From positions 1 through 64,000 of the forward strand of contig NZ_CADIKK010000001.1 of assembly GCF_902859915.1 (NCBI RefSeq): a stretch of 64,000 bases of DNA, written 5' to 3'. Positions 20,640 through 29,819 of this stretch are shown in pieces. A program made the position numbers and the translations under genes. Below the pieces are notes generated by a model. It saw only the letters and a program-made list of their open reading frames with translations. It did no database searches and had not been told where the DNA came from. Origin of the DNA: Paraburkholderia ultramafica (GTDB taxonomy: Bacteria; Pseudomonadota; Gammaproteobacteria; Burkholderiales; Burkholderiaceae). Each line of letters opens with the position of its first letter. Position 1 is the first letter of the stretch.

Positions 20640-21254
20640 TCAAACCGTGATGACGGCAATCTCGAATCGCGCCTGTCGAATAGCGGCCCCCCTGGTATCG
20701 GGACCCAATGCGAGTCCTTCCGCTCGCACCACCGTTACGTCATGCAGACCGAGGAAGGAGAACACGCTATGCAAATAGCTTTCATGGTGTTCGTGCGCGG
20801 CTGTCGGCATGCCAGGTTGATAAACGTTGCCGCGCGTGGACACAATGATGATTTTCTTGCCGGACGGAAGAAACGTCAGGAGTTCGCCGGATTCGCTGTA
20901 CTCGAAAGTCTGCCCCGCCACGACAATTCGATCGATCCAGGCTTTCAGTTGCGACGGCACCGAAAAGTTATACATCGGTGCGCCTATGACGACAATGTCG
21001 GCCTCGAACAACTCGGCAAGATATTCCTGCCCGGTTTCAAGATCGCAACTGAGCGCCGCGCCTTCGACCGACCCACCGGCCCATGCTGCGACGTGCGCTT
21101 CGGACAAGTGCAACGCGGGGTCGGCCGCAAGATCGCGATAGACGACCTTGAGTCCGGGGTGTAACGCCTTTTGGCACTTGACGATTTCCGCGGTAAGCGT
21201 GCGGCTAACGGACTGGGCACCGAGAATGCTGGAATCGATGTGCAACAATTTCAT
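20640..21254 (-). CDS. azoR: FMN-dependent NADH-azoreductase (second copy)
   Basis: This 204-residue paralogue of the enzyme at 15743 has DSSILGAQSVSR at the N terminus and [18 protein letters not shown] centrally. Its predicted activity is two-electron quinone/azo reduction with NADH. It is divergent from a truncated LysR gene that was presumably its regulator. The C terminus (EIAVITV) differs from the first copy. Confidence 0.9.
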   Translation of the reverse strand: MKLLHIDSSILGAQSVSRTLTAEIVKCQKALHPGLKVVYRDLAADPALHLSEAHVAAWAGGSVEGAALSCDLETGQEYLAELFEADIVVIGAPMYNFSVPSQLKAWIDRIVVAGQTFEYSESGELLTFLPSGKKIIIVSTRGNVYQPGMPTAAHEHHESYLHSVFSFLGLHDVTVVRAEGLALGPDTRGAAIRQARFEIAVITV

Positions 21255-21420
21255 TTCGGGGATCTCTGGCAGCCAGTTGCCTCACGTCGATGCATGAGAT
21301 ACCTGGCCGGACGCCAATGCGTGGGGACACTTCGTCAATGTCGCATGGTTGCAATGAACCCGAATAGCCATCATTTTCCGATCATGTCCATCGCCCCGGA
21401 CGATAGATGAGGAGGTCTCA

Positions 21421-21760
21421 ATGCTGGACGGCGTATCGTTAGATCAGTTACGAACATTTATCGCGGCGGTCGATGAAGGCAGCTTTTCCGGAGCGGCCAG
21501 AAAGCTTCGCCGGGCGCAATCCATGGTCAGCGAACTTGTCGCCAACCTTGAAGGCCAGATCGGGGTGACGTTGTTCGACCGAAGCGGCAGATATCCGTTA
21601 CTCACAGCCGAGGGCAGGATATTGCTGGCTGACGCGCGCAGCGTCATTGCCGGCGTCGACTGGATGAAGGCGCGCGCGAAAGGCATGGCATCGGGCCTCG
21701 AGCCCGAACTGGCGGTCGTGCTGGACGCTTTCTTCCCGATTGACGCATTCATCGAAGCGG
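21421..21760 (+). pseudogene. LysR-family regulator, 3'-truncated
   Basis: The N-terminal winged helix (GSFSGAARKLRRAQSMVSEL) and the linker are intact. Homology ends at [14 protein letters not shown], where the sequence joins, in reverse orientation, the broken alcohol dehydrogenase gene. The residual frame runs on to 21894 through unrelated antisense sequence. The effector domain is lost, so the product could at most be a DNA-binding fragment. Confidence 0.75.
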
Positions 21761-22129
21761 CAAAGCCGCCGCTTCGGCAAACGACAATGGCCCGGGCTTG
21801 GGTCCCACGATCCGCTCATCGACGAGGTGAAACTCCGAGTTGGTTCCGGGCCGGTCCATCGCGCCCGCATAGAAGACCTCGTCACCTGGCTTGAACAAGG
21901 TGACCTCGCTGCCGACCGCTTCGACAATGCCTGCCGCGTCGTAGCCCAATATCCTGTGATCCTCGCCCTCATCGGGATTCTCCCAGCGACGGCGCTTCAC
22001 ATCGACGGGATTCACCGACACTGCCTTCACCGCGACCAGAAGATCACGCGGGCCTGGCTCGGGCGTGGGGAGTTCGATATCGGTCAACACCTCCAGACCG
22101 CCCTTTGTTCGATATCCAACGGCTTTCAT
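21758..22129 (-). pseudogene. zinc-type alcohol dehydrogenase, N-terminal fragment
   Basis: About 125 residues of the GroES-like domain of an MDR/quinone-oxidoreductase-type dehydrogenase are present (MKAVGYR... [12 protein letters not shown]... [14 protein letters not shown]... [11 protein letters not shown]). The Rossmann domain is missing. The break coincides with the end of the LysR fragment. It has a GGAG ribosome site and would be the last gene of the minus-strand pirin-to-AKR operon. Confidence 0.75.
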
Positions 22130-22183
22130 AACGCGCTCCGACACTGCATCCTGGCAATCAATGTGTAATAGCTAAAACGTTCA

Positions 22184-23044
22184 CTACATTCCGTTCAATC
22201 GGTCGAGTGCATCTGCCGGAAGAACGACCTCTGCTGCCGCCAGGTTCTCTCGCAGATGTTTGAGCGATGAAGTGCCTGGAATCAGCAGAATGTTGGGGGA
22301 GCGTTGCAGCAGCCACGCGAGTGCGACCTGCATCGGGGTTGCGTCCAGAGATTCCGCGACCTGCGACAACGTCGAGGACTGCAACGGGGAGAAACCACCC
22401 AGAGGGAAGAACGGCACATAGGGAATGCCGCGATCAGCAAGCGCATCGACTAGCTGATCATCGTCCCGTTGCACCAGATTGAACAGGTTCTGCACGCAGA
22501 CCACCGGCGCGATCGACTCCGCTTCCTCGATCTGCGCGGCGGTGACATTGCTGAGCCCCAGGTACCGGATCAGACCCTGCCGCTGCAACTCGGCAAGGAC
22601 AGTGAACGGCTCGGCGATCGAGCCCTCGACCGGGTGCCGATTGTCGCCCATCGCGCGTAGATTCACGACGTCGAGGACATCGACACCCAGATTGCGCAGG
22701 TTGTCGTGCACTGCTTGCGTGAGTTCGGCCTGACTCTGTGCGGGGTTCCACGAGGCATCCGGCCCGCGCACGGCGCCTACCTTGGTCACGATCGTGAGGT
22801 CGGAGGGATAGGGGTGCAGCGCCTCGCGAATGATGAGGTTTGTGACGTGCGGGCCATAAAAGTCGCTGGTGTCGATATGGTTCACACCGCTTGTCACCGC
22901 CTCGCGCAGCACGGCAATCGCCGCGGCGCGATCCTTCGGCGGCCCGAACACGCCTGGCCCGGCGAGTTGCATTGCCCCATAGCCCATGCGGTTCACGAGA
23001 CGATCGCCGAGCGCGAACGTGCCGGGGATATTTGTAGCCGTCAT
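22184..23044 (-). CDS. aldo/keto reductase
   Basis: This 286-residue TIM-barrel oxidoreductase has the AKR active site D-x4-Y in HIDTSDFYG and K in IVTKVG. The NADPH-binding segment IPGTSSLKHLRENL is near the C terminus. The His of the classical tetrad is replaced by Arg in DVVNLRAMG. ATG 23044 has GGAG upstream and was preferred over a start 21 codons earlier. It follows the SDR gene at a 59-nt spacing. Confidence 0.87.
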   Translation of the reverse strand: MTATNIPGTFALGDRLVNRMGYGAMQLAGPGVFGPPKDRAAAIAVLREAVTSGVNHIDTSDFYGPHVTNLIIREALHPYPSDLTIVTKVGAVRGPDASWNPAQSQAELTQAVHDNLRNLGVDVLDVVNLRAMGDNRHPVEGSIAEPFTVLAELQRQGLIRYLGLSNVTAAQIEEAESIAPVVCVQNLFNLVQRDDDQLVDALADRGIPYVPFFPLGGFSPLQSSTLSQVAESLDATPMQVALAWLLQRSPNILLIPGTSSLKHLRENLAAAEVVLPADALDRLNGM

Positions 23045-23103
23045 AGCTAAACTCCAATATTGCCTGGGTGTCGCTGCCACCCTGTGACAGACCAGCCGGG
23101 CGA

Positions 23104-23865
23104 TCACCAGACCTTCATTCCTCCGTCGACGACAAGGTCCACGCCGGTCACGTACGAACTGTCATCGGAGGCCAGAAAAAGCGCGACCTTCGCCACTTCG
23201 TCGGGACGTCCAAGACGACCGAGGAGCGTCTTGCCAAGCATGTAGCCGGCCCACTCCGGATCTTTCAGTTGCTCTCGCGTCTGGTTGGTTTCAATCACCC
23301 CAGGCGAAATCGAATTGGCGCGAATCCCATGGTCCCGCCCTTCCATCGCCAACTGGCGCGTCATGCCGATAATCCCCGCCTTGGCGGTGGTGTGGGCAAG
23401 CGAGCCAAGGCCCTTGAAGCTCATGAGCGCGGTCAGGGACGCCGTGTTCACGATCACGCCCCGGCTTGATTTCAGATGCGGCCAGGCGGCCCGGGTAAGG
23501 TAAAACACCAGATCGACCTCTTCGCGACGATTGCGGTCCCATTCGTCGTCCGAGATGTCCTCGATCCAGTTGAAGTACGCCATTGCGGCGTTATTGAAGA
23601 GGACGTCGACACGGCCATAAGTCCGCACGGCAAGCTCGACGAGCGCCTCACAGTCGGCGGGTTTCGTCAGATCGCACGGATGCAGGGACACCATGGTGCC
23701 GCCGGCAGCCTGAACGGCATCGACTGTGGCTTGGGCATCGTCGGCATACAGACCGCAGCCGGCTACGAGCGCACCTTCCCGCGCGAACGTCAGCGCGGCT
23801 TCGCGCCCCATGCTTCCGCCCGTTCCAGTGATGATGCACACCTTTCCCGCGAGCCTGTTCGACAC
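23104..23865 (-). CDS. SDR-family oxidoreductase with His in place of catalytic Tyr
   Basis: This 253-residue SDR starts at a GTG with a good GGAGATCCAAC site. It has TGTGGSMGR, NNAAMAYF and the C-terminal GVDLVVDGGMKVW typical of NAD-dependent SDRs. The YxxxK position reads HTTAK, so the usual catalytic Tyr is His. Related SDR subgroups with this change exist, so it may still be an enzyme. It belongs to the pirin-DoxX-SDR-AKR operon. Confidence 0.83.
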   Translation of the reverse strand: MSNRLAGKVCIITGTGGSMGREAALTFAREGALVAGCGLYADDAQATVDAVQAAGGTMVSLHPCDLTKPADCEALVELAVRTYGRVDVLFNNAAMAYFNWIEDISDDEWDRNRREEVDLVFYLTRAAWPHLKSSRGVIVNTASLTALMSFKGLGSLAHTTAKAGIIGMTRQLAMEGRDHGIRANSISPGVIETNQTREQLKDPEWAGYMLGKTLLGRLGRPDEVAKVALFLASDDSSYVTGVDLVVDGGMKVW

Positions 23866-23969
23866 GTTGGATCTCCGTTCGGCGATAGCGGTGGTAAACA
23901 GAGAAGCGATCCGGACGAGACGAGCACCTACCCATTCAGGCAAGCGTTCGCCTCGACGGATCCGTCTTC

Positions 23970-24392
23970 TTAGCTCGCGTTCAAAGACGCCGCACTCGAG
24001 CTCGTCCGTCCGGCACGCGCGTCGAGGCTGAACGCACCGGCACCGAAGTAGGCGATCTGCAGCAGGCCACCCGCCATCATCACGTTCTTCAGGAAGTGAA
24101 TCATCTGGTTCTGATCGGCGAAATTGTGGTGGAAGAAAGCCGCCGTGACGACACAGAACACCGCCATCACCAACGACACCGAGCGCACGCGGTAGCCCGA
24201 CAGCAACAGCAGGCCGCCACCCAGTTCGATGACCACGGCGCCAATGTACGCGAGCGGCGGTACCGGCAAACCCATCGCCGCGATATAGCCGACCGTCGCG
24301 GCGTACGCGGCAAGTTTGCCCAGCCCGCTCATCGCGAACGGTGCTCCAATCATGATACGACCCAACAGTGGAAGAAACTTATAACGATCCAT
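23970..24392 (-). CDS. DoxX-family membrane protein
   Basis: This 140-residue protein has four hydrophobic spans and the DoxX signature RIMIGAPFAMSGLGKLA near the N terminus. DoxX proteins sit in the inner membrane and often accompany oxidoreductases in redox-stress operons; their biochemical role is poorly defined. It lies 42 nt after the pirin gene. Confidence 0.87.
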   Translation of the reverse strand: MDRYKFLPLLGRIMIGAPFAMSGLGKLAAYAATVGYIAAMGLPVPPLAYIGAVVIELGGGLLLLSGYRVRSVSLVMAVFCVVTAAFFHHNFADQNQMIHFLKNVMMAGGLLQIAYFGAGAFSLDARAGRTSSSAASLNAS

Positions 24393-24434
24393 GATGACCT
24401 CCGGAAATTGTATTGCGTAGGTGGACTATGAAAA

Positions 24435-25139
24435 TTACACCTTGCCGGTATCCACCATCACCAGCTCGGAATCCTCTAGCGCGGTTATGTCTACCGCCTG
24501 CACTTGCGTGATCGCGGCACCGTCCAGAGAACCCATGGATTCGCCGTTGATCTCGATTCGTCCCGATGCCACCGTGAGATAGGCACAACTTGACGAGCTC
24601 AAGTCCTGTCGAATGCTCTCGCCTGCTTTTAGCGTTGCACAAAGCAGGCGCGCATCGGCCCGAATGGGAAGCGCGCCTTCGTCTTCGGGGAACCCGCTCG
24701 CAAGCACGACAAAGCGCCCTGAGCGATCATTCCTGGGAAACGGCTTCGTATCCCACCGTGGGGCGCCGCCAGCCACCCGAGGCAGCAACCAGATCTGATA
24801 GAGCTTGAGCGGCACGTCGCTCTTGTTGAACTCAGAGTGGCGTATGCCGGTGCCCGCGCTCATTACCTGGACATCACCCGCATTGATAGTTCCTTCGGAT
24901 CCCAAAGTATCGCAGTGTCCGACAACACCCTGGCGCACATAGGTGATGATCTCCACGTCGCGATGCCCATGCATCGGGAAACCACCGCCGACCGCAATCT
25001 CATCGTCGTTCCAGACGATCAACGGGTCCAGCGCGCCGTGTTCGGGATTGTCGTCGGCGCTGACAGCGAAATGGTGCTTCGCGCGCAACCAGCCGAGATC
25101 AGCGCTGCCCAGTGAGTCCCAACGACGGTGTACTAACAT
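24435..25139 (-). CDS. pirin-family bicupin protein (YhhW-like)
   Basis: This 234-residue pirin has the metal-binding FPMHGHRDVEIITYV motif and MSAGTGIRHSEFN, as in quercetin-2,3-dioxygenase-type YhhW. The start at 25139 has AAGGAAGCGAA upstream; the frame extends 46 codons further but into the promoter region shared with the divergent LysR gene. It is the first gene of a redox operon parallel to the azoR operon at 15.7 kb. Confidence 0.88.
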   Translation of the reverse strand: MLVHRRWDSLGSADLGWLRAKHHFAVSADDNPEHGALDPLIVWNDDEIAVGGGFPMHGHRDVEIITYVRQGVVGHCDTLGSEGTINAGDVQVMSAGTGIRHSEFNKSDVPLKLYQIWLLPRVAGGAPRWDTKPFPRNDRSGRFVVLASGFPEDEGALPIRADARLLCATLKAGESIRQDLSSSSCAYLTVASGRIEINGESMGSLDGAAITQVQAVDITALEDSELVMVDTGKV

Positions 25140-25318
25140 TTCGCTTCCTTTTCCCTTCTGCCCGAACATGGACAGCCGCCAGATCGACGGCCACTGCGAC
25201 CCGTGATGATTTAGACCGTGACCGAATGCTATATGCGCAACGATCACGCGCATATCTCCTGAATTGCAATGCATCATTGCTCGTGGTAGAACGATGGAAA
25301 CTCAATGGAAGGCCGCCC

Positions 25319-26248
25319 GTGAACCAGATCACCGACCTCAATGACCTGAGAATCTTCGCGGCGGTGGTCGACCATGGAAGCTTCACGGCGGCCGCCCGGG
25401 CACTCGGCACACAGACGTCCAAGCTCAGCCGGCGCGTTCGCGCCCTGGAAGAGGAGCTTCAGGTCCGTCTGCTCAACCGCACGAGCCGGAGCCTGTCCCT
25501 GACCGAAACCGGGCGGCAGTTCTATCAGCATTGCCTTGCGGTGGTGGCTGAATCGAAGGCGGCCAAAGATATCGTCGACAAGACGCGGACAAAACCGCAG
25601 GGCACAGTGCGCGTCAGTTGCCCGGTGGCATTACTGAGCTCCGGCGTCTCCGCGATCATTTCCCGTTACGTGGAGAACAACCCTCAAGTCCAGGTTCAGC
25701 TCGATTCAACCAACCGCCGCGTAGATGTAATCGAGGAAGGTCTGGACTTTGCGATCCGGGTCAGGCTTCCCCCACTCGAAAACACCGATCTGGCAGTTCG
25801 GCAACTGGGCCTGTCGATTCACATTCTGGTTGCCAGTCCGGAATTGGCGGAGCGCCACCCGGCGCCCGGCTCCATTGAATCGCTGAAAGATTGGCCAACC
25901 CTCTCGATGGCGAGCAACAGCGGGCGGTTTGCATGGAATCTGGTGGACACCAAGGGCCAGGCGATCTCGTGGGCACATCAGCCTCGATTGGCGACAGACG
26001 ACCTGGCCAGCCTGAGAATCGCGGCAATACAAGGAGTCGGCGTGGCGTTGCTACCGCGGGAACTGGTGGGAGATGACATTCAGGCTGGCAGGCTGCAGCA
26101 CCTGCTGCCCGATCTGGGTACCACGCCAGGGCTCGTGCACGCGATCTTCGCCACGCGCCGCGGCATGGTGCCCGCTGTCCGGCACCTGCTCGACGCACTC
26201 GTTACGGAATTCGAGGCGTTCAACAAGAAGTGGTACAGCGGCCGTTGA
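25319..26248 (+). CDS. LysR-family transcriptional regulator
   Basis: This 309-residue LysR protein starts at GTG 25319 after AATGGAAGG; the open frame upstream adds 69 poorly conserved residues. Its helix-turn-helix reads GSFTAAARALGTQTSKLSRR, followed by a full effector domain. It is divergent from the pirin-DoxX-SDR-AKR operon (180 nt between starts) and is its likely regulator. Confidence 0.87.
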   Translation: MNQITDLNDLRIFAAVVDHGSFTAAARALGTQTSKLSRRVRALEEELQVRLLNRTSRSLSLTETGRQFYQHCLAVVAESKAAKDIVDKTRTKPQGTVRVSCPVALLSSGVSAIISRYVENNPQVQVQLDSTNRRVDVIEEGLDFAIRVRLPPLENTDLAVRQLGLSIHILVASPELAERHPAPGSIESLKDWPTLSMASNSGRFAWNLVDTKGQAISWAHQPRLATDDLASLRIAAIQGVGVALLPRELVGDDIQAGRLQHLLPDLGTTPGLVHAIFATRRGMVPAVRHLLDALVTEFEAFNKKWYSGR

Positions 26249-26261
26249 TGCGTCAGCCCGG

Positions 26262-26820
26262 TCAGTTCTTCTTTTGTGCGCGCGAAATGCTGGTCGGCAA
26301 GGTGGTCCAGCGGGCTTCCAGGTCCAGTTTCCTGACATGCTCGCTCAATGCATCCGCAAATACGCGAATCTTCGCTGGCTGGTTCCGGCGGCTCTGGTAC
26401 GCGATGTTTATCGTGAGAGGCGCTAACTCCCAGTCGCCCAGCAACGGAATCAGGCGGCCCGCAACGATGTCGTCGTGCACGATGTACAACGGCTGAATGA
26501 CGATTCCCAGACCGGCGCGGCCCGCCGCGCAAATCACCTGCCCTTCGTTCGACTCCAGTGCGGCGCCAATCGGGATGTTGCGCCGCTCGCGCCCTCGCTT
26601 CAATTGCAACTGATAGGGGCTCTCCGCATAGGTATAGACGAGCATATGGTGCCGCGCGATGTCTTCCGGTGTCTCCGGCACGCCGTGCTGCGCCAGGTAG
26701 CCAGGCGAGGCGGCCAGCACGCGCCGCGTATGCGCAAGCCGCCGCACCGTGATGCCCGAATCGCCCTCGTGTTCGCGCGTGCGGATCGCCACGTCGATGC
26801 CTGCCTCGATGAAATTCGGA
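26262..26820 (-). pseudogene. LysR-family regulator, 5'-truncated
   Basis: Only the effector-binding half of a LysR protein is present (NFIEAGIDVAIRTREHEG... GLGIVIQPLYIV... RVFADALSEHVRKLD). The DNA-binding domain is missing. The break lies near 26820, where a short unrelated plus-strand remnant begins. It cannot act as a LysR regulator. Confidence 0.75.
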
Positions 26821-26907
26821 TCGGTTCGCCGCCGTTATCTGCACAACGAGTTCTGGATTGCGGACCCGCACATGAAAGAATGGCACACCGCATGAGGCGC
26901 AAGCGCG

Positions 26908-27894
26908 TCAGCCGGTGTGAACGAACGCGTCGCTGAAGAAGTCGTCTTCGGGCAAGCCGGTCTTCACGAAGGTGTCGCGCGCGGCGCTCGTCATCGACGG
27001 GTTGCCGCACGCGTACACCTCACACCCCGCGAGCGAGCCGAAGTCTTCGAGCACCGCCTCGTGTACGAAACCGCGCCGGCCCGTCCACGCCGCGTCAGCT
27101 TCGGACAGCACCGGCACGAACTTCACGCGGCCACTGTCGTGCCATTTCTGCGCGAGTGCCCCGAGATAGAGGTCTTCCGCGCGGCGGGCGCCCCAGTACA
27201 GATGCAACGGCCGTTCGAGCTTGCGCTTGATGGCGTCCTCGACGATCGACTTCACCGGCGCGAACCCTGTGCCGGTCGCAAGCAGCACGGCAGGCCTGTT
27301 CGACCCTTCGCGCAGCGTGAACTCTCCGAACGGCAGTTCGATGCGCAGCTTGTCGCCCTTCGCGAGGCGGCCCAGCACGGCTTCGGAGAATTGGCCGCCG
27401 GGCACGTGGCGCACGTGCAGTTGCACGCTGTCGTTTTCGTGCGGCGCATTCGCCATCGAATAATTGCGCCGCGTGTCGTCCTCCAGTTCGATCTGCAGAT
27501 ACTGGCCAGCGCCGAATCTCGCGCGCACACCTGTGGGCAGCCGCAACTGCAGGATGCTGACGTCGGCGGCCGGCTGCGTGATGCGGTACACGGAGACCTC
27601 GAGCGTCTTGCGCGCGACAGGGTCGCGCTTCTCGATGCGGCGCGGCGCGATCGTCAGGTCCGTGTCGGGGCGCAGGCAGCACAGCAGCGCCCGCTCGGCC
27701 GGCGCCGCCACTGCGCCCTGCACCGGCGAACGCGCCTCGCCCGCCACGAGACGTCCTTCGCAGGACGCGCAAACGCCCTTGCGGCAAGAGTACGGCACCG
27801 CATAGCCGGCGCGTTCGGCCGCGTCGAGCACGGTTTCACCGGTCGCGCAAGGAAACGTTATGTCGCTGTCAGCGACGGAAATAAGAAAGTCCAA
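26908..27894 (-). CDS. ring-hydroxylating dioxygenase reductase component
   Basis: This 328-residue electron-transfer protein has an N-terminal plant-type [2Fe-2S] ferredoxin domain (CRKGVCASCEG at about 37-47, last Cys in LCC), then an FAD domain (RNYSMANAP) and an NAD domain (LLATGTGFAPVKSI, CGNPSM). It passes electrons from NADH to the Rieske oxygenase encoded just upstream. This layout is that of benzoate/anthranilate-type (class IB) systems. Confidence 0.9.
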   Translation of the reverse strand: MDFLISVADSDITFPCATGETVLDAAERAGYAVPYSCRKGVCASCEGRLVAGEARSPVQGAVAAPAERALLCCLRPDTDLTIAPRRIEKRDPVARKTLEVSVYRITQPAADVSILQLRLPTGVRARFGAGQYLQIELEDDTRRNYSMANAPHENDSVQLHVRHVPGGQFSEAVLGRLAKGDKLRIELPFGEFTLREGSNRPAVLLATGTGFAPVKSIVEDAIKRKLERPLHLYWGARRAEDLYLGALAQKWHDSGRVKFVPVLSEADAAWTGRRGFVHEAVLEDFGSLAGCEVYACGNPSMTSAARDTFVKTGLPEDDFFSDAFVHTG

Positions 27895-27949
27895 GATGTC
27901 ACCTCAATGCGTTGTCAGCAGGCGCCGGTCGAAAGCGGATTTGCGGGCG

Positions 27950-28426
27950 TCATAACGGCAACGCGAGCAGCGTGTCTATACGCGAGCTGTCGCACACAAC
28001 GACGCGTTCGCGCAACCGCACGCCCGCCTCGTCGCGCAGGTAAGCGTCGCAATAGCGGCCCGTCGCGAACAGATCGGTGGTGCCGTCGCGCATGATGCGC
28101 GCGACCATAAACGAGGTTTCGCTGCGTGCCTCGGTGCCGTCGTCGCTGATCACGTACGGTTGTCCGAGCAGATGACGGTAGGCATGCCGTTCATAGATAT
28201 TGGCGTCGCGCAGCGACGCGACCCGGTCGACCAGCATGCCGCGCGAGGCCGCGTAGATCATGCTGCCCACGAGACCGCGGCGATGGTTGTCAGCGGTCGT
28301 GACCCGGTACACGCACGACGTGGTGAAGAACCCGGGCCATTGCCCGAGGTCGCCGTCGTCGATGCAGCGCACGTATTCGGCCTGCGCGCGGGCGATCAGT
28401 TGATGAATGTCCTGCGTCATCGTCAA
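27950..28426 (-). CDS. aromatic ring-hydroxylating dioxygenase beta subunit
   Basis: This 158-residue SnoaL/NTF2-fold protein is the small structural subunit of Rieske dioxygenases; recognisable stretches include [17 protein letters not shown] and the C-terminal [18 protein letters not shown]. It overlaps the alpha-subunit stop by 4 nt (ATGA), ensuring matched synthesis. The next gene is the reductase, 55 nt on. Confidence 0.88.
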   Translation of the reverse strand: MTMTQDIHQLIARAQAEYVRCIDDGDLGQWPGFFTTSCVYRVTTADNHRRGLVGSMIYAASRGMLVDRVASLRDANIYERHAYRHLLGQPYVISDDGTEARSETSFMVARIMRDGTTDLFATGRYCDAYLRDEAGVRLRERVVVCDSSRIDTLLALPL

Positions 28427-29694
28427 TATCCCATTGCGTTACGGTAGGCCTTCCAGAAGCCGCGAATCGAGGCTTCCGTCACGCGGCTCGCGCTGCTGGT
28501 CGTGCCGTCGCCACCCATTTCGATCACCGAGTGTGCGTCGCTTGCTCCGTCGATGCCGCGCTGCACGAAGCCGCCCACGCAGCCGTCCTCCATCGAGACA
28601 TACCCGGCCGGGCCCACGAGGTTCGCCTGGCGCAGACGCATTTCCCGCAACTCAGGTGTATCGTCCTCGAAGCCGAGATAGATCCAGTTGAGTTCGGTCT
28701 GGCGCGCTCCGCGCGGCAGGATCTGGCGCACCGCGATGGCGTTCTGGATCTGCTGGAGCACGAAGCCCGGGAAGACTGAAAGAATCTGCAGCGTGATACC
28801 GTCGCCGAACTCGTCAGTGCCTGCGAGCACCGAGGTATCTTCGAGGCGGTGGCCGCTCTCCGAGCGGATGTTCTGAGCCGCGTAGTCCTGCGTGGCCGTC
28901 GGCGCTGCCGCTTGCGCCGCGTGATCGACTGCCGAATAGCTGACGTGATGTCCGCCGCTCGGGTCGACGATGATGCCGCCGCGCTGCGACAGCTTGTTCA
29001 ACTGGAAGGTTGTGAAGAACAGATGCAGGATGCTTGCATGATAGGAATCTTTAACGTTCTCGAAATAGAGCTTCCAGTTGTTCGGCAGCATCTGCGTGAA
29101 GCGGCCGAGCACGACGGACGTGCGCCCTTCGAGCACGCGCGCAATGCGTTCGACGATCTCCTCGCCAAGGTATTCGTCGAGCGGCGGCACGTCGTCGGAA
29201 AAACTGCCGAACACCAGACCGTGGAGCGTCGCCACGCGTAGCTTGCGCAAACCGTGATCGCCGAGGCAGAAGTCTTCTTTCATGCCGCCCTGGCCGTTGA
29301 TACCGTCCCGGAACGCGACGCCGAGCAGATCGCCCTGCAGGCTATAGGTCCAGGCATGGTAGACGCAGCTGAAATCTTTCGCGTTGCCCGCGTCTTCCAG
29401 GCAAACCATCGCGCCGCGATGCGCGCAGCGGTTTTCAAATGCATAGAGCTCGCCGTCCGTGTCACGCGTCACTACCACGGGTGCGTCGCCCACGAACGTG
29501 CTGCGGAAGTCGCCCGGATTCGGCACCTCGGCTTCGAGGCACAGATAGCTCCAGTTCGGACCACGAAAGATCGCTTCCTGCTCGTCCGCATAGACTTCAT
29601 TGCTCTGGAACAGCTCATAGGGCGCGCGCGTGACGCCCTCGACGGGCCACTCGATGCTGGCGCGGCGCGCCGGATGGATGGGGATGATGTTCAA
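28423..29694 (-). CDS. aromatic ring-hydroxylating dioxygenase alpha subunit (Rieske), TTG start
   Basis: This 423-residue catalytic subunit has a Rieske [2Fe-2S] site C90-x-H92 and C110-x2-H113. The mononuclear iron site is in [13 protein letters not shown] (D216 bridge, H219, H224). The sequence resembles salicylate-5-hydroxylase/anthranilate-dioxygenase large subunits (NagG/AndAc type), with shared [13 protein letters not shown] and [12 protein letters not shown] stretches, so the likely substrate is an aromatic acid. No ATG lies nearby; a TTG at 29694 has a GGAG site 8 nt upstream and gives the family length. The open frame continues far into the divergent iclR gene, which is not coding. 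Confidence 0.9.
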   Translation of the reverse strand: MNIIPIHPARRASIEWPVEGVTRAPYELFQSNEVYADEQEAIFRGPNWSYLCLEAEVPNPGDFRSTFVGDAPVVVTRDTDGELYAFENRCAHRGAMVCLEDAGNAKDFSCVYHAWTYSLQGDLLGVAFRDGINGQGGMKEDFCLGDHGLRKLRVATLHGLVFGSFSDDVPPLDEYLGEEIVERIARVLEGRTSVVLGRFTQMLPNNWKLYFENVKDSYHASILHLFFTTFQLNKLSQRGGIIVDPSGGHHVSYSAVDHAAQAAAPTATQDYAAQNIRSESGHRLEDTSVLAGTDEFGDGITLQILSVFPGFVLQQIQNAIAVRQILPRGARQTELNWIYLGFEDDTPELREMRLRQANLVGPAGYVSMEDGCVGGFVQRGIDGASDAHSVIEMGGDGTTSSASRVTEASIRGFWKAYRNAMGY

Positions 29695-29758
29695 GTTGCG
29701 GACTCCGTAAAGGGCGGTTGCCAGATGCAGATTGCCGGGGACATCGGCGGAACTGTCG

Positions 29759-29819
29759 TTGACAGCTCCACCTAGATGTGTTCGAATATCGTACGTTGTT
29801 CGATATTGGAACCCAATAT
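29759..29819 (+). promoter_or_regulatory. iclR promoter with nested operators
   Basis: A promoter for the IclR gene is visible: TTGACA (29759-29764), 17 bp, TCGAAT (29782-29787). Two inverted repeats overlap it: AATATCG (29785-29791)/CGATATT (29801-29807), and ATATTGG (29803-29809)/CCAATAT (29813-29819). The second reaches into the ATG. This arrangement fits IclR autoregulation together with control of the divergent dioxygenase operon. Confidence 0.65.

Noticed and set aside
26262..26792. The LysR effector-domain frame as a functional single-domain gene
   Set aside because: It starts inside the fold, with homologous codons continuing upstream of any start codon, so truncation is the better explanation.
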